Shown: positions 17,002 to 27,270, counted from the first letter of the stretch. The stretch is 64,000 nucleotides of DNA from Prevotella sp. (GCA_017617615.1 JAFZVV010000009.1:124001-188000); one strand, 5' to 3'. The notes: generated by a model from the sequence alone, not told the origin. A program made the numbers and translations.

Positions 17002-17031
17002 AAAAGGGCTCCCGCCAGCCGGCGGAAGCCC
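17002..17031 (-). terminator. Terminator of the rpsL-to-rplQ ribosomal operon
   Basis: Minus strand: GGGCTTCCGCC, GGC loop region, TGGCGGGAGCCC, then four Ts. The GC-rich stem is about 30 bases past the rplQ stop. Confidence 0.85.
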
Positions 17032-17057
17032 TTGATGGGTATGTAACATACGATGTC

Positions 17058-17537
17058 TTATTCAGCCTTGGCTTCCTCGGTTGCGGGAGCCTCTGCAGCA
17101 GGAGCAGCCTCTGCCTTGGCAGACGACTTGCGGCTGCGGCGGGTCTTCTTGGCAGCCTTGCCCGTCTTGGCCATGTTCTCGTCGAAGTCGACGAGTTCGA
17201 TGAAGCAGATCGGGGCAGCATCGCCTAGGCGATGGCCAAGCTTGATGATACGGGTGTAGCCACCGGGACGGTCGCCTACCTTCTCGGCTACCGGACCAAA
17301 AAGCTCCTTGAGCGCCTCCTTGTTCTGGAGGTAGCTGAACACCACGCGGCGTGAATGAGTGGAATCATCCTTGCAACGGGTAATCAGCGGCTCGGCATAT
17401 TTCTTGAGTGCCTTTGCCTTGGCGAGAGTCGTAGTGATTCTTTTGTGCATGATCAGCGAGATGGTCATGTTGGCAAGCATGGCGTTGCGATGATCTGCAG
17501 TACGGCTCAGATGGTTGAATTTCTTGTTGTGTCTCAT
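17058..17537 (-). CDS. rplQ: 50S ribosomal protein L17
   Basis: 159 aa. The N-terminal 115 residues are a standard L17 (starts [20 protein letters not shown]). A basic then Ala/Glu-rich tail of about 40 residues, ending [10 protein letters not shown], extends it, as in other Bacteroidetes. L17 binds domains of 23S rRNA near the exit tunnel. Last gene of the alpha cluster, 5 bases after rpoA. Confidence 0.97.
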   Translation of the reverse strand: MRHNKKFNHLSRTADHRNAMLANMTISLIMHKRITTTLAKAKALKKYAEPLITRCKDDSTHSRRVVFSYLQNKEALKELFGPVAEKVGDRPGGYTRIIKLGHRLGDAAPICFIELVDFDENMAKTGKAAKKTRRSRKSSAKAEAAPAAEAPATEEAKAE

Positions 17538-17542
17538 TTTTG

Positions 17543-18535
17543 TTAATTGTTATCAACTTTGTATTTTGAAATGTCGGTTCCAAACGACAGATTCAGACCC
17601 TCGAGCAAATCATCAAGCTCTGAGAGCGATTTCTTGCCGAAGTTGCGGAACTTCAGGAGGTCGGTCTTGTTGTACTGCACCAGGTCACCCAATGTTTCGA
17701 CGTCGGCTGCCTTGAGGCAGTTGAGCGCACGCACGCTGAGGTTCATGTCGATGAGCTTGGTCTTCAGCAGCTGACGCATGTGAAGCACCTCCTCGTCGAA
17801 CTCCTGGTTGGTATTGTCGCCAGGATTCTCAAGCGTGATCTTCTCGTCGGAGAAGAGCATGAAGTGATGGATGAGTATCTTGGCAGCCTCCTTCAGTGCA
17901 TCCTTCGGGTGGATGGAACCGTCCGTCGACACCTCGAGAACGAGTTTGTCGTAGTCAGTCTTCTGCTCGACGCGGTAGGGCTCGACAGCATACTTGACGT
18001 TACGGATAGGGGTGTAGATAGAATCGATTGGAATTACGTTGACGTCGGTGCAGAAATCACGGTTCTCCTCGGCGGGCACGTAACCACGGCCCTTATTGAT
18101 AGAAATGTCCAACTGCATGGACGCCTTGACATCTAAATGACAAATCACCAAATCAGGGTTTAACACTTCAAATCCAGTGAGATACTTAGTGATATCACCA
18201 GCCTTGAATTCGGTGGTATTCTCCACGGTGATCGTCACTTTCTCATTCTCGAATTCTTCTACTACTTGCTTGAACCTCACTTGCTTGAGGTTCAAGATAA
18301 TGTTGGTGACGTCTTCCTTCACTCCGGGAACCGACGAGAACTCATGCTCCACACCACCGATCTTGATGGTGTTGATGGCATAGCCCTCAAGGGAAGAGAG
18401 GAGGATGCGGCGCAGGGCGTTACCGATGGTGACGCCAAAGCCGGGCTCGAGGGGACGGAATTCGAACTTGCCGAACTTATCGTTCGCCTCCAACATTACG
18501 ACCTTATCGGGTTTTTGAAATGCTAATATCGCCAT
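17543..18535 (-). CDS. rpoA: RNA polymerase alpha subunit
   Basis: 330 aa. The N-terminal domain (dimerisation and beta/beta' assembly; [17 protein letters not shown]) is followed by the C-terminal domain with [19 protein letters not shown] and F-G-K-K-S-L-S-E-L. It lies between rpsD and rplQ with short gaps, the usual alpha-operon order. Confidence 0.98.
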   Translation of the reverse strand: MAILAFQKPDKVVMLEANDKFGKFEFRPLEPGFGVTIGNALRRILLSSLEGYAINTIKIGGVEHEFSSVPGVKEDVTNIILNLKQVRFKQVVEEFENEKVTITVENTTEFKAGDITKYLTGFEVLNPDLVICHLDVKASMQLDISINKGRGYVPAEENRDFCTDVNVIPIDSIYTPIRNVKYAVEPYRVEQKTDYDKLVLEVSTDGSIHPKDALKEAAKILIHHFMLFSDEKITLENPGDNTNQEFDEEVLHMRQLLKTKLIDMNLSVRALNCLKAADVETLGDLVQYNKTDLLKFRNFGKKSLSELDDLLEGLNLSFGTDISKYKVDNN

Positions 18536-18546
18536 TAATTTAATGA

Positions 18547-19152
18547 TTATTTAGAGTACAACTCAACGATTAACTGCTCCTTGATATTCTCGGGAATGTC
18601 GGCGCGCTCGGGCTTGTGGAGGAACTTACCGCTCTTGGTGTTCTCATCCCACTCGATCCAAGGATACTTGCTGTGGTTGAACCCTGCGAGTGCAGCCTCG
18701 ATGACTTCCAAAGACTTTGATTTCTCGCGAACCCCGATGATTTGTCCGGGTTTCACCGAGTAAGAAGGAATGTTGACAACTTTTCCATCGACCACGATGT
18801 GCTTGTGGCCTACGAGTTGCCTGGCAGCAGCACGTGTGGGAGCTATACCCAGACGGAAGACGACATTGTCGAGTCGGCTTTCCAGGTTCTGGAGCAGCAC
18901 CTCGCCCGTGATACCCTCGGCTTTGGCTGCGTTCTCAAACATATTACGGAACTGGCGCTCGAGCACACCATAGGTGTACTTGGCCTTCTGCTTCTCTGCC
19001 AGCATGACAGCATACTCCGACTGCTTGCGGCGACGGTTATTGCCATGCTGTCCAGGAGGGAAGTTTCTCCTAGACAAAACTTTGTCTGCGCCGAAGATGG
19101 GTTCTCCAAAACGGCGTGCGATTTTTGATTTCGGTCCTATGTATCTAGCCAT
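18547..19152 (-). CDS. rpsD: 30S ribosomal protein S4
   Basis: 201 aa. Starts [16 protein letters not shown] and contains the S4 RNA-binding domain ([10 protein letters not shown] and the [12 protein letters not shown] segment). It lacks the N-terminal four-cysteine zinc knuckle, so it is the zinc-free form. S4 is a primary binder of the 16S 5' domain and in many bacteria represses its own operon. Confidence 0.98.
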   Translation of the reverse strand: MARYIGPKSKIARRFGEPIFGADKVLSRRNFPPGQHGNNRRRKQSEYAVMLAEKQKAKYTYGVLERQFRNMFENAAKAEGITGEVLLQNLESRLDNVVFRLGIAPTRAAARQLVGHKHIVVDGKVVNIPSYSVKPGQIIGVREKSKSLEVIEAALAGFNHSKYPWIEWDENTKSGKFLHKPERADIPENIKEQLIVELYSK

Positions 19153-19215
19153 AATATAAAATAAATTGCTTTGAATTCTTTGAAATCCTGTACTCTTGGA
19201 GTGCAGTCATTGACA

Positions 19216-19605
19216 TTACACGCGGCGGCGTTTCGGAGGACGGCAGCCATTGTGTGGGAGTGGTGTGACGTCGATGATCTCGATGACCTCGATGCCTGCT
19301 CCGTGGATGGCACGGATAGCCGACTCACGTCCGTTACCCGGTCCCTTGACATAAGCCTTCACCTTCCTCAGTCCGAGGTCGTAGGCCACCTTTGCGCAAT
19401 CCTCTGCTGCCATCTGTGCAGCATAGGGAGTATTCTTCTTTGAGCCACGGAAGCCCATCTTTCCGGCGGAAGACCATGAGATGACCTGTCCCTCACTGTT
19501 GGCCAAAGACACGATAATATTGTTGAATGAGCTATGGACATGAAGCTGTCCGAGTGCATCAACCTTTACATTTCTCTTTTTCGAAGTGACTGTTTTCTTT
19601 GCCAT
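19216..19605 (-). CDS. rpsK: 30S ribosomal protein S11
   Basis: 129 aa. The C-terminal motif [13 protein letters not shown] and the end [15 protein letters not shown] are diagnostic. S11 sits on the 30S platform near the 3' end of 16S rRNA. It lies between rpsM and rpsD. Confidence 0.98.
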   Translation of the reverse strand: MAKKTVTSKKRNVKVDALGQLHVHSSFNNIIVSLANSEGQVISWSSAGKMGFRGSKKNTPYAAQMAAEDCAKVAYDLGLRKVKAYVKGPGNGRESAIRAIHGAGIEVIEIIDVTPLPHNGCRPPKRRRV

Positions 19606-19625
19606 GATTCTTACTTTCTACCTAA

Positions 19626-20006
19626 TTACTTTGTAGCCTTTTTCTTGTTAGCGACAGTCTTCTTCTTTCCCTTGCGGGTACGGGCATTGTTCTTGGTGCT
19701 CTGTCCGCGTACCGGAAGACCGTTACGATGTCTGACGCCTCTGTAGCATCCGATGTCCATCAGTCGCTTGATGTTCATCTGGACTTCTGACCTGAGGTCA
19801 CCTTCCACTTTGAATTCAGCGCCGATGATTTCACGGATCTTGGCTGCCTGGTCGTCACTCCACTCGTTGACTTTCAGGTCGCGGCTCACGCCTGCCTTAT
19901 CCAATATCTTTGCTGAACTACTTCGACCTATACCATAGATATAAGTCAATGCGATTTCGCCACGCTTGTTCTGGGGCAAATCTACTCCAACAATTCTTAT
20001 TGCCAT
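19626..20006 (-). CDS. rpsM: 30S ribosomal protein S13
   Basis: 126 aa. Begins [20 protein letters not shown] and has the helix-two-turn-helix region plus the basic C-terminal [19 protein letters not shown]. It binds the head of the 30S subunit and contacts the P-site tRNA. First gene of the alpha cluster after rpmJ. Confidence 0.98.
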   Translation of the reverse strand: MAIRIVGVDLPQNKRGEIALTYIYGIGRSSSAKILDKAGVSRDLKVNEWSDDQAAKIREIIGAEFKVEGDLRSEVQMNIKRLMDIGCYRGVRHRNGLPVRGQSTKNNARTRKGKKKTVANKKKATK

Positions 20007-20069
20007 TGATTTTGTTTGAAAAATTTAAAAATTGATAAATTCATTAGCGGCACGATGTGCCATCTGCGT

Positions 20070-20186
20070 CTAGCCCTGACGCTGCTTGTACTTGGGGTTC
20101 TTCTTGTTGATGACAAAAAGGCGTCCCTTGCGGCGTACAATCTTGCAGTCGGGCGTGCGTTTCTTGATTGATGCTCTTGTCTTCAT
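20070..20186 (-). CDS. rpmJ: 50S ribosomal protein L36
   Basis: 38 aa, read directly from the minus strand ([20 protein letters not shown]..., ending N-P-K-Y-K-Q-R-Q-G). It has only one cysteine (Cys14), so the zinc-binding C-x-x-C...C...H set is missing: this is the zinc-independent form. It lies between infA and rpsM. Confidence 0.96.
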   Translation of the reverse strand: MKTRASIKKRTPDCKIVRRKGRLFVINKKNPKYKQRQG

Positions 20187-20198
20187 ATGTCACAAAAA

Positions 20199-20417
20199 TT
20201 ATTTGTATCTAAACACTATTCTGCCCTTCGTGAGGTCGTAAGGACTCATCTCGACCTTAACCTTGTCGCCGGGCAGGATCTTGATGTAGTGCATCCTCAT
20301 CTTGCCCGAGATATGTGCCGTGATGGGGCATCCATTCTCCAGTTCCACTCTGAACATTGCGTTGGACAAAGCCTCAACGATTGTTCCGTCTTGCTCTATT
20401 GCGGCTTGTTTTGCCAT
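20199..20417 (-). CDS. infA: Translation initiation factor IF-1
   Basis: 72 aa, the standard length. A single OB-fold S1-like domain: [19 protein letters not shown] and [19 protein letters not shown]. It blocks the A site during initiation. The gap to map is 3 bases. Confidence 0.98.
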   Translation of the reverse strand: MAKQAAIEQDGTIVEALSNAMFRVELENGCPITAHISGKMRMHYIKILPGDKVKVEMSPYDLTKGRIVFRYK

Positions 20418-20420
20418 ATA

Positions 20421-21221
20421 CTACTTGATTTTTCCTACTATGTTTTCTATTTCATCGAAAGAAGACAAAATCTCGGCCTCACCCCGCCTGATGGCAATGG
20501 TGTGCTCGTAATGGGCAGCGGGCTTGCCGTCGCGCGTGCATACCGACCAGCGGTCGGGCAGCAGCGAGATGGCCCTGTCGCCCATGGTTATCATCGGCTC
20601 GATGGCGATGCACATGCCCTCCTTGAGTTTCGGACCGTTGCCACGCTTACCGTAGTTGGGTACCATCGGGTCTTCGTGCATCTTGCGGCCGATGCCATGT
20701 CCGGTGAGTTCTCTCACCACGCCATAGCCACGCGCCTCGCAATGGTCTTGCACCGCACTTGCGATGTCGCCGATGCGGTTGCCTGCGACAGCCTGCTGTA
20801 TGCCCAGATAGAGTGCCTCATAGGTGGTGACGAGCAGTTGTCGCACGTCGTCGGCCACCTCACCCACGCAAAACGTGTAGCATGAGTCGCCGTTGAAGCC
20901 GTCGAGCAGCGTGCCGCAGTCGATGGAGATGACGTCGCCCTCGCGCAACACTGTCTTGGCACTTGGTATCCCATGCACCACCACGTTGTTTACCGACGTG
21001 CAGATATTGGCGGGGAAAGGTCCTCCATAAGGGTTGGGGAAGTTCTTGAACGTGGGTATTGCCCCGTGGTCGCGGATAAACTCCCCTGCGATCTTGTCGA
21101 GCTGGAGTGTGTTGACTCCTGGCTTGATATGTCTTGCCAATTCAGCGAGCGTCCGGCCAACAAGCCGGTTTGCCCGCCTCATCAGTTCGATTTCGTCCTC
21201 AGTCTTAAGAAATATACTCAT
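20421..21221 (-). CDS. map: Methionine aminopeptidase, type I
   Basis: 266 aa, creatinase/pita-bread fold. Metal ligands are visible: D in S-I-D-C-G, D in F-N-G-D-S-C, H in T-G-H-G-I-G, and two Glu in I-A-I-E-P-M and H-Y-E-H-T. It removes the initiator methionine from new proteins. Short N-terminus, so class Ia. It lies between secY and infA as in the spc cluster of many bacteria. Confidence 0.97.
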   Translation of the reverse strand: MSIFLKTEDEIELMRRANRLVGRTLAELARHIKPGVNTLQLDKIAGEFIRDHGAIPTFKNFPNPYGGPFPANICTSVNNVVVHGIPSAKTVLREGDVISIDCGTLLDGFNGDSCYTFCVGEVADDVRQLLVTTYEALYLGIQQAVAGNRIGDIASAVQDHCEARGYGVVRELTGHGIGRKMHEDPMVPNYGKRGNGPKLKEGMCIAIEPMITMGDRAISLLPDRWSVCTRDGKPAAHYEHTIAIRRGEAEILSSFDEIENIVGKIK

Positions 21222-21230
21222 CCGAGGTCA

Positions 21231-22565
21231 TTAGTAAGCCGAGACGCCGCCACGTGAATGACCGGTCTTGAGCAGGCCATCGTAGTGACGCATCATCAGG
21301 TGGCTCTGTATCTGCTGCAGCGTGTCGATGACAACACCCACGAGAATCAGCAGCGAGGTGCCGCCGAAGAACTGCGCGAATCCCTGCTGCACGTTGAGCA
21401 GTCCGGCGAGTGCCGGCATGACAGCGATGAACGCAATGAAGAGCGACCCCGGGAAGGTGATGCGCGACATGATGGTGTCGATGTAGTCGGCAGTGGGTTT
21501 GCCCGGCTTCACGCCAGGGATGAACCCGTTGTTGCGCTTCATGTCCTCGGCCATCTGTGTGGGATTGAGCGTGATAGCTGTGTAGAAATAGGTGAACGCG
21601 ATGATGAGCGCGGCAAACACCACATTATACAACAGGCTGGTGTGGTCCATGAGCGACCGCATCACATAGCTCGTGCTGTTCGACGAATACTGTACGAGTG
21701 CCAACGGTATGAACATCAGGGCCTGGGCGAAGATGATAGGCATCACATTGGCGGCAAAGAGCTTCAGCGGGATGTACTGACGTGCACCGCCAAAGGTCTT
21801 GTTGCCCTGCACGCGGCGTGCATACTGTACGGGAACCTTGCGAACGGCCTGGGTCAGGAGGATGGCTGCGCACACGACAGCGAAGAGGATGAGCAACTCA
21901 ATGATGAACATCACGAGACCGCCACCAGTGATGGCAGTGAATCGCGAGGTGACCTCCTGCATGAACGCCTGGGGCAGCCTTGCGATGATGCCAATCATAA
22001 TGATGAGCGATATACCATTGCCCACGCCCTTGTCGGTGATGCGCTCACCCAGCCACAGGATGAACATGCTACCTGCGGCGAGGATGATGAGACCGGTCCA
22101 CATGAACCAGTTCCAGGAGATGGCGGGGTTGAGTGCCCCTGCCGACTGAGCCTTGAGGTTCAGGAGGTAGGAAGGAGCCTGGAACACCAGGATGGCCACG
22201 GTGAGCACACGTGTGTACCACATGATCTTCTTCCTTCCGCTCTCGCCCTCACGCTGCATCTTCTGGAAGTAAGGCACTGCCACTGCGAGCAGCTGCATCA
22301 CGATGGAAGCAGAGATATATGGCATGATTCCCAACGCGAATATGGACGCATTGGAGAAAGCACCACCGGAGAACATGTCGAGGAGCGACATGAGTCCGCC
22401 CTCGGTCTGTGACTGCAGATTTTCCAACTTGCCCGGGTCGATGCCAGGAAGCACGACGAACGAGCCGAAACGGTAAATTGCCGTGAACAGGATGGTGATG
22501 AGGATCCGCTGGCGCAAATCCTCCACCTTCCAGATGTTCTTCAGTGTCTCGATAAACTTTTTCAT
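21231..22565 (-). CDS. secY: Preprotein translocase subunit SecY
   Basis: 444 aa with ten predicted transmembrane helices. Family landmarks: F-A-L-G-I-M-P-Y-I-S-A-S-I-V-M-Q-L in TM2, and the N-P-T-Q-M-A-E-D-M-K-R region with G-x-x-P-G loop. It forms the inner-membrane protein-conducting channel with SecE (47 kb region) and SecG. It follows rplO by 4 bases. Confidence 0.98.
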   Translation of the reverse strand: MKKFIETLKNIWKVEDLRQRILITILFTAIYRFGSFVVLPGIDPGKLENLQSQTEGGLMSLLDMFSGGAFSNASIFALGIMPYISASIVMQLLAVAVPYFQKMQREGESGRKKIMWYTRVLTVAILVFQAPSYLLNLKAQSAGALNPAISWNWFMWTGLIILAAGSMFILWLGERITDKGVGNGISLIIMIGIIARLPQAFMQEVTSRFTAITGGGLVMFIIELLILFAVVCAAILLTQAVRKVPVQYARRVQGNKTFGGARQYIPLKLFAANVMPIIFAQALMFIPLALVQYSSNSTSYVMRSLMDHTSLLYNVVFAALIIAFTYFYTAITLNPTQMAEDMKRNNGFIPGVKPGKPTADYIDTIMSRITFPGSLFIAFIAVMPALAGLLNVQQGFAQFFGGTSLLILVGVVIDTLQQIQSHLMMRHYDGLLKTGHSRGGVSAY

Positions 22566-22569
22566 TTAC

Positions 22570-23016
22570 TTAGATAATAGTTGTGGTACCACCAACTGCC
22601 TTGATAGCCTCTTCGGCAGTCTTAGAGAATGCGTTTGCTGTGACGTCGAGCTTTGCCTTCAGCTCACCGTTGCCAAGAATCTTCACGAGTTCCTTGCCAT
22701 TGGTAAGGCCAGCGGCCTTGAGTTCCTCGATGCCCACCTTCTCGAGACCCTTCTTCTCAGCGAGGGCCTGGAGCGTGGAGAGGTTGACGGCAAAATACTC
22801 CTTGTGGTTGATATTCTTGAAACCGGCTTTCGGCACGCGGCGCTGCAAAGGCATCTGTCCACCTTCGAAACCGATCTTCCTTTTGTAGCCAGAGCGTGCC
22901 TTGGCACCCTTGTGTCCACGTGTGGAGGTACCACCGAGCCCGGAGCCCGTGCCTCTACCAATACGGCGACGTGAGTGAGTTGAGCCAGCAGCTGGCTTTA
23001 AGTTATGCAATTTCAT
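22570..23016 (-). CDS. rplO: 50S ribosomal protein L15
   Basis: 148 aa. Glycine/arginine-rich N-terminus (M-K-L-H-N-L-K-P-A-A-G-S, then R-R-I-G-R-G-T-G-S-G-L-G-G) and a C-terminal globular part. Late-assembly 23S-binding protein. Located between rpmD and secY. Confidence 0.98.
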   Translation of the reverse strand: MKLHNLKPAAGSTHSRRRIGRGTGSGLGGTSTRGHKGAKARSGYKRKIGFEGGQMPLQRRVPKAGFKNINHKEYFAVNLSTLQALAEKKGLEKVGIEELKAAGLTNGKELVKILGNGELKAKLDVTANAFSKTAEEAIKAVGGTTTII

Positions 23017-23041
23017 GATTTATTTGCTTTTAAAAAGTTAC

Positions 23042-23218
23042 TTATTCAACTACGGTCACCAGATGATGCACTTTGCGGATCATTCCACGGATTTCGGGTG
23101 TGTCTTCTTTCTCGACCACCTGTGAGATTTTGTGCAGTCCAAGGGCCTTAAGCGTGCGCTTTTGGTCAATGGGATAACCGATCTTGCTCTTAACCTGTTT
23201 GATTTTTATCGTAGCCAT
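23042..23218 (-). CDS. rpmD: 50S ribosomal protein L30
   Basis: 58 aa, read from the minus strand: starts [16 protein letters not shown], contains [12 protein letters not shown], and ends H-H-L-V-T-V-V-E. Fits the short bacterial L30. It lies in the usual rpsE-rpmD-rplO order. Confidence 0.96.
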   Translation of the reverse strand: MATIKIKQVKSKIGYPIDQKRTLKALGLHKISQVVEKEDTPEIRGMIRKVHHLVTVVE

Positions 23219-23232
23219 TTCAATATCTCCTT

Positions 23233-23745
23233 TTATCCTCTAAATACTTTTTGCATTGAAACGCCGCGGTCTCCTGCCACGGTATAAGCATCACGCATCT
23301 CGCTGAGCGCCTTGATGGTAGCCTTCACGAGGTTGTGGGGGTTGGAGGAGCCTTTCGACTTGGCCAAAACGTCTGTCACGCCTGCACTCTCGAGCACGGC
23401 ACGCATAGCACCACCGGCCACCATACCGGTACCGGGTGCTGCCGGCTTGAGGAATACCTTAGCGCCACCGTAGGCCACTTCCATCTCATGAGGGATGGTG
23501 CCTTTGAGCACGGAAACTTTCACCAGGTTCTTCTTGGCAGCCTCGACGCCTTTAGCGATAGCTGCCGTCACCTCGCCTGCTTTTCCAAGTCCCCATCCGA
23601 TGACGCCATTACCGTCACCTACTACGACGATGGCAGCGAATGTGAACGTACGTCCACCCTTTGTCACCTTTGTAACACGGTTGATGGCCACGAGGCGGTC
23701 TTTTAACTCTACGTCACTGTTGATTTTTACTCTATTTATTGCCAT
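23233..23745 (-). CDS. rpsE: 30S ribosomal protein S5
   Basis: 170 aa. Double-stranded RNA-binding N-terminal domain ([19 protein letters not shown]) and C-terminal part with the [13 protein letters not shown] loop. S5 contributes to decoding accuracy and the mRNA entry site. Confidence 0.98.
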   Translation of the reverse strand: MAINRVKINSDVELKDRLVAINRVTKVTKGGRTFTFAAIVVVGDGNGVIGWGLGKAGEVTAAIAKGVEAAKKNLVKVSVLKGTIPHEMEVAYGGAKVFLKPAAPGTGMVAGGAMRAVLESAGVTDVLAKSKGSSNPHNLVKATIKALSEMRDAYTVAGDRGVSMQKVFRG

Positions 23746-23751
23746 AATCGC

Positions 23752-24171
23752 TTAGAAATTAAGTCCACCTTTACGGGCTGCGTCAGCCAGTTGTTTCACT
23801 CTTCCATGATAGAGGTAACCGTTGCGGTCGAACACCACTGTGGTGATGCCGGCGGCCTTTGCCTTCTCGGCGATGAGCTCGCCCACCTTCTCTGCCTGCT
23901 GTGCCTTGGGCATGGCTTCGAGGCCTATCGACGAGGCCGAAGCCAATGTCTTGCCTTTGGGGCAGTATTTCACCTCTACGGTACGTCCCTTTTTCTTCAC
24001 AGTCCTTGTGAAAGGTTTCTCTGTGTTATACCATGAGTCATCCACGATCTGCACGTAAATCTGCTTGTTGCTGCGGAATACGGTCATGCGGGGACGTTCG
24101 GCAGTGCCATTGACCCGCTTGCGGATTCTGTATTTGATCTTGATTCGTCTTTCTACTTTTTTCGTTGTCAT
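23752..24171 (-). CDS. rplR: 50S ribosomal protein L18 with a roughly 25-residue insertion
   Basis: 139 aa against the usual 114-120. The core is normal: [24 protein letters not shown] near residue 16-40 and [13 protein letters not shown] near the end. Between I-V-D-D and K-T-L-A-S-A-S-S there is a basic insert (about residues 47-72, W-Y-N-T-E-K-P-F-T...). L18 binds 5S rRNA. The insert keeps frame and codon use, so it looks like a real lineage-specific loop. Confidence 0.96.
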   Translation of the reverse strand: MTTKKVERRIKIKYRIRKRVNGTAERPRMTVFRSNKQIYVQIVDDSWYNTEKPFTRTVKKKGRTVEVKYCPKGKTLASASSIGLEAMPKAQQAEKVGELIAEKAKAAGITTVVFDRNGYLYHGRVKQLADAARKGGLNF

Positions 24172-24189
24172 AATCGTAAATTATTAAAG

Positions 24190-24756
24190 TTACTTGGCTG
24201 AAGCCGATTTACCAGACTTCCTGCGAATGACCTCACCCTTGAACAGGATACCCTTGCCCTTGTAAGGCTCAGGCTTGCGGAAAGAGCGAATTTTAGCACA
24301 GATGAGTCCGAGCAACTGTTTGTCGCATGACTCCAAGTTGATGACAGGGTTTTGGTTTCTCTCCGACTTGGTCTCCACTTTCACCTCAGGCGGCAGCATG
24401 AGGAAGATGGGGTGTGTGTATCCGAGCGAGAACTCGATGAGGTTGCCCTGGTTGGACACGCGGTAACCCACGCCCACGAGTTCGAGAGTCTTCTGGAATC
24501 CCTGGCTCACGCCCACGACCATGTTGTTGACGAGTGAGCGGTAGAGTCCGTGGAAAGCCTGCTTCTGCTTGATGTTCACGGGGCTCTCCTCGTTGATGGA
24601 GAACACCATCTCACCGTTCTCGACCTTCACGTTGATGGAGGGGTCTACCTTCTGTGAGAGTTCGCCCTTGGGGCCTTTCACGGTGATGACACCTTTTTCC
24701 TGTTTCACTTCTACGCCAGCAGGAATAACGATTGGCAATTTACCTATTCTTGACAT
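24190..24756 (-). CDS. rplF: 50S ribosomal protein L6
   Basis: 188 aa. Two repeated L6 domains; starts MSRIGKLPIVIPAGVEV and ends with the P-E-P-Y-K-G-K-G-I motif and a basic tail. It lies near the factor-binding site of the 50S subunit. Standard spc order, between rpsH and rplR. Confidence 0.98.
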   Translation of the reverse strand: MSRIGKLPIVIPAGVEVKQEKGVITVKGPKGELSQKVDPSINVKVENGEMVFSINEESPVNIKQKQAFHGLYRSLVNNMVVGVSQGFQKTLELVGVGYRVSNQGNLIEFSLGYTHPIFLMLPPEVKVETKSERNQNPVINLESCDKQLLGLICAKIRSFRKPEPYKGKGILFKGEVIRRKSGKSASAK

Positions 24757-24774
24757 AATTTCGTTCCTCCTGAA

Positions 24775-25170
24775 TTAATAGACGTAGCAAAGCACCTCGC
24801 CTCCGATTTTCTGCTCGGAAGCCTCTTTGTCGGTCATGACACCTTTGGATGTGGAAAGGATAGCGATACCCAGTCCGTTGATAACTCTCGGCATGTCCTT
24901 GTATCCGGTGTATTTCCGGAGACCTGGAGTGGAAACCCTTTTCAGTTTCCTGATGGCATTGGTCTTGGTCTGCGGGTCGTACTTGAGCGCGACCTTGATC
25001 GTACCTTGTGGGCCATCCTCGATGAACTTGTAGTTGAGGATGTAGCCTTTCTCGAAGAGGATCTTGGTGATCTCTTTCTTCAAGTTTGAGGCAGGAATCT
25101 CCACCACACGGTGATGAGCCATGATGGCGTTTCTGAGCCTCGTCAGATAATCTGCTATTGGATCTGTCAT
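24775..25170 (-). CDS. rpsH: 30S ribosomal protein S8
   Basis: 131 aa from ATG 25170 (MTDPIADYLTRLRNA), the conserved S8 start; an upstream in-frame ATG would add 13 unrelated residues. The C-terminal S-T-S-K-G-V-M-T-D-K-E-A motif is diagnostic. S8 organises the central domain of 16S rRNA and in many bacteria represses the spc operon. Confidence 0.98.
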   Translation of the reverse strand: MTDPIADYLTRLRNAIMAHHRVVEIPASNLKKEITKILFEKGYILNYKFIEDGPQGTIKVALKYDPQTKTNAIRKLKRVSTPGLRKYTGYKDMPRVINGLGIAILSTSKGVMTDKEASEQKIGGEVLCYVY

Positions 25171-25234
25171 ATTTGTGATGTTTTTAATTGATCGGGACTC
25201 CCCCGACAATATTAAATAAAAAAGATGCTTGTCT

Positions 25235-25537
25235 TTACCAGCTTGCCTTCTTCACGCCGGGGATGAGGCCAGCCGAAGCCATCTCGCGGAATTGGATACG
25301 CGAGAGTCCGAACTGCCGCATGTATCCTTTGGGACGACCGGTGATCTTGCAGCGGTTGTGCAGGCGGATGGGGTTGGCGTTGCGTGGGATGCTCTGCAGT
25401 TTGCGTGCTGCCTCGTATGCCTCCATCGGGTCGTTGGTGGTGGCGATGATTTTCTTCAGGGCCGCACGTTTCTCTGCATACTTGGCCACGAGCCTTGCTC
25501 TCTTGACCTCACGGGCCTTCATTGATTCTTTTGCCAT
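25235..25537 (-). CDS. rpsN: 30S ribosomal protein S14
   Basis: 100 aa, long zinc-free form: only one Cys in [13 protein letters not shown]. Begins [13 protein letters not shown] and ends I-P-G-V-K-K-A-S-W as is usual. It lies between rplE and rpsH. Confidence 0.98.
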   Translation of the reverse strand: MAKESMKAREVKRARLVAKYAEKRAALKKIIATTNDPMEAYEAARKLQSIPRNANPIRLHNRCKITGRPKGYMRQFGLSRIQFREMASAGLIPGVKKASW

Positions 25538-25542
25538 GGTGA

Positions 25543-26097
25543 TTATGCGTTTTTAGCGTTTTTGAACGGCAGACCGAAGGCCTTGAGCAGTGCATAGCCT
25601 TCCTCGTCGGTCTGGGCTGATGTGACGAAAGTGATGTTCATACCCTGGATGCGCTCGATGGTGTCGAGGTTGATTTCAGGGAAGATGATCTGCTCCTCGA
25701 TACCGAGGGTGTAGTTGCCGCGTCCGTCGAGCTTCGACTCGATGCCCTTGAAGTCGCGGATACGAGGCAGGGCCACGCGCACGAGTTTCTCGAGGAACTC
25801 ATACATGCGCTCGCGGCGGAGAGTCACCATCACGCCGATAGGCATCTTCTTGCGGAGCTTGAAGTTGGCCACGTCTTTCTTGGAGTAGGTAGCCACGGCT
25901 TTCTGTCCGGTGATGGTGGTGAGCTCGTTGATGGCCACGTCGATGATTTTCTTCTCCTGAGTGGCGTCGCCAAGACCTTGGTTGATGACGATCTTCTTGA
26001 GCACGGGAATCTGCATGGGCGAGGTGTAGTTGAACTGCTTCATCAAAGCAGGAGCTATCTTCTCGTTGTATTCTTTCTTAAGTTGTGCTGTATTCAT
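25543..26097 (-). CDS. rplE: 50S ribosomal protein L5
   Basis: 184 aa. Motifs [24 protein letters not shown], and [16 protein letters not shown]5 binds 5S rRNA with L18. The start codon overlaps the rplX stop by one base (TAATG). Confidence 0.98.
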   Translation of the reverse strand: MNTAQLKKEYNEKIAPALMKQFNYTSPMQIPVLKKIVINQGLGDATQEKKIIDVAINELTTITGQKAVATYSKKDVANFKLRKKMPIGVMVTLRRERMYEFLEKLVRVALPRIRDFKGIESKLDGRGNYTLGIEEQIIFPEINLDTIERIQGMNITFVTSAQTDEEGYALLKAFGLPFKNAKNA

Positions 26098-26417
26098 TAT
26101 TTAATCTCCTCCCCAGATTTTTTTGCGATGCGTACTTTCGTGCCATCCTCTTTTACCTTGATGGCAATACGGGTAGGTTTCTGGCTCTTCGGGTCGATGA
26201 GGCTCAGGTTAGAGATGTGTATGGGGGCCTCGACCTTGATGATGCCACCCTGCGGGTGTTTTGCCGACGGCTTTGCGCTCTTGGAGACGATGTTCACCCC
26301 CTCAACGATGGCGCGCTGCTTGTCGACAAGCATCTTGAGCACTTTCCCGGTCTTGCCCTTGTCCTCACCGGCCAGGACGATCACGTTGTCGCCTTTCTTG
26401 ATATGTAACTTTGTCAT
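26097..26417 (-). CDS. rplX: 50S ribosomal protein L24
   Basis: 106 aa from ATG 26417 ([14 protein letters not shown]), the usual start; an ATG four codons upstream is possible. KOW motif [15 protein letters not shown] is present at residues 12-26. L24 initiates 50S assembly. Overlaps rplE by one base. Confidence 0.97.
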   Translation of the reverse strand: MTKLHIKKGDNVIVLAGEDKGKTGKVLKMLVDKQRAIVEGVNIVSKSAKPSAKHPQGGIIKVEAPIHISNLSLIDPKSQKPTRIAIKVKEDGTKVRIAKKSGEEIK

Positions 26418-26437
26418 TGGTTTTCTCATTTAAATTG

Positions 26438-26803
26438 TTAAAGTACCTCGGGTGCGAGTGAGACAACCTTCATGTTGACGGCGCGCAACTCACGTGCCAC
26501 GGGGCCGAAGATACGGCTTCCGCGAAGTTCGCCGGCATTGTTAAGCAACACACAAGCATTGTCGTCGAAGCGGATGTAAGAGCCATCGGCGCGGCGTATT
26601 TCCTTCTTGGTGCGCACGATGAGCGCCTTCGACACTGCCCCTTTCTTCAAATCACTTGAAGGTATCACGTTTTTCACGGCGACCACGATGATGTCGCCCA
26701 CACTTGCATAGCGACGGCGCGTGCCACCGAGCACCCTGATGCAGAGTGCCTCTTTTGCACCGCTGTTGTCGCATACTGTAAGTCTTGATTCTGCCTGTAT
26801 CAT
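26438..26803 (-). CDS. rplN: 50S ribosomal protein L14
   Basis: 121 aa. Starts [20 protein letters not shown] and carries the G-D-I-I-V-V-A-V-K and [14 protein letters not shown] elements. It contacts 23S rRNA at the subunit interface. Two bases separate it from rpsQ. Confidence 0.98.
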   Translation of the reverse strand: MIQAESRLTVCDNSGAKEALCIRVLGGTRRRYASVGDIIVVAVKNVIPSSDLKKGAVSKALIVRTKKEIRRADGSYIRFDDNACVLLNNAGELRGSRIFGPVARELRAVNMKVVSLAPEVL

Positions 26804-26805
26804 GA

Positions 26806-27063
26806 TTACTTAGCTTTTTCGATTATTTGAACCAGTCTCCATCTCTTGGTCTTACTCAAGGGACGTGTTTCCATGATGAGCACGGTGTCACCAATGTTTG
26901 CCTCGTTATTCTCGTCGTGTGCGTGATATTTCTTTGTCTTCTGCACGAACTTTCCGTAGATGGGGTGCATCTCCTTGAACTTGGCAGCTACGACGATGGT
27001 CTTCTCCATCTTATTGCTGATGACCACACCCGTTCTTGTTTTTCTTAAATTTCTTGTTTCCAT
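26806..27063 (-). CDS. rpsQ: 30S ribosomal protein S17
   Basis: 85 aa OB-fold protein. Motifs [16 protein letters not shown] and [11 protein letters not shown]. Primary 16S binding protein. Between rpmC and rplN. Confidence 0.98.
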   Translation of the reverse strand: METRNLRKTRTGVVISNKMEKTIVVAAKFKEMHPIYGKFVQKTKKYHAHDENNEANIGDTVLIMETRPLSKTKRWRLVQIIEKAK

Positions 27064-27072
27064 CTGAGCATG

Positions 27073-27267
27073 TTATTTGTTAAGTTCTCTCTGACGAAGT
27101 TCGGTCTTCATGCGAGCAATGTCGCGGCGCACCAACTTTATCTGTGATGGATTTTCGAGGGGCGTGATGGCATGGTTGAGTTTCATCTGCTGCAGCTTGG
27201 CCTCGGTGCCCTCCAGTCTCTCTACCAAGTCTTGGGTAGCGAGCTCCTTTATTTCATTCATCTTCAT
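27073..27267 (-). CDS. rpmC: 50S ribosomal protein L29
   Basis: 64 aa helical protein (start MKMNEIKELATQDLVERL; a second ATG two codons later is possible). Contains the I-K-L-V-R-R-D-I-A-R-M-K-T motif. It lies at the exit tunnel, where trigger factor and SRP dock. Confidence 0.97.
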   Translation of the reverse strand: MKMNEIKELATQDLVERLEGTEAKLQQMKLNHAITPLENPSQIKLVRRDIARMKTELRQRELNK

Positions 27268-27270
27268 AGC

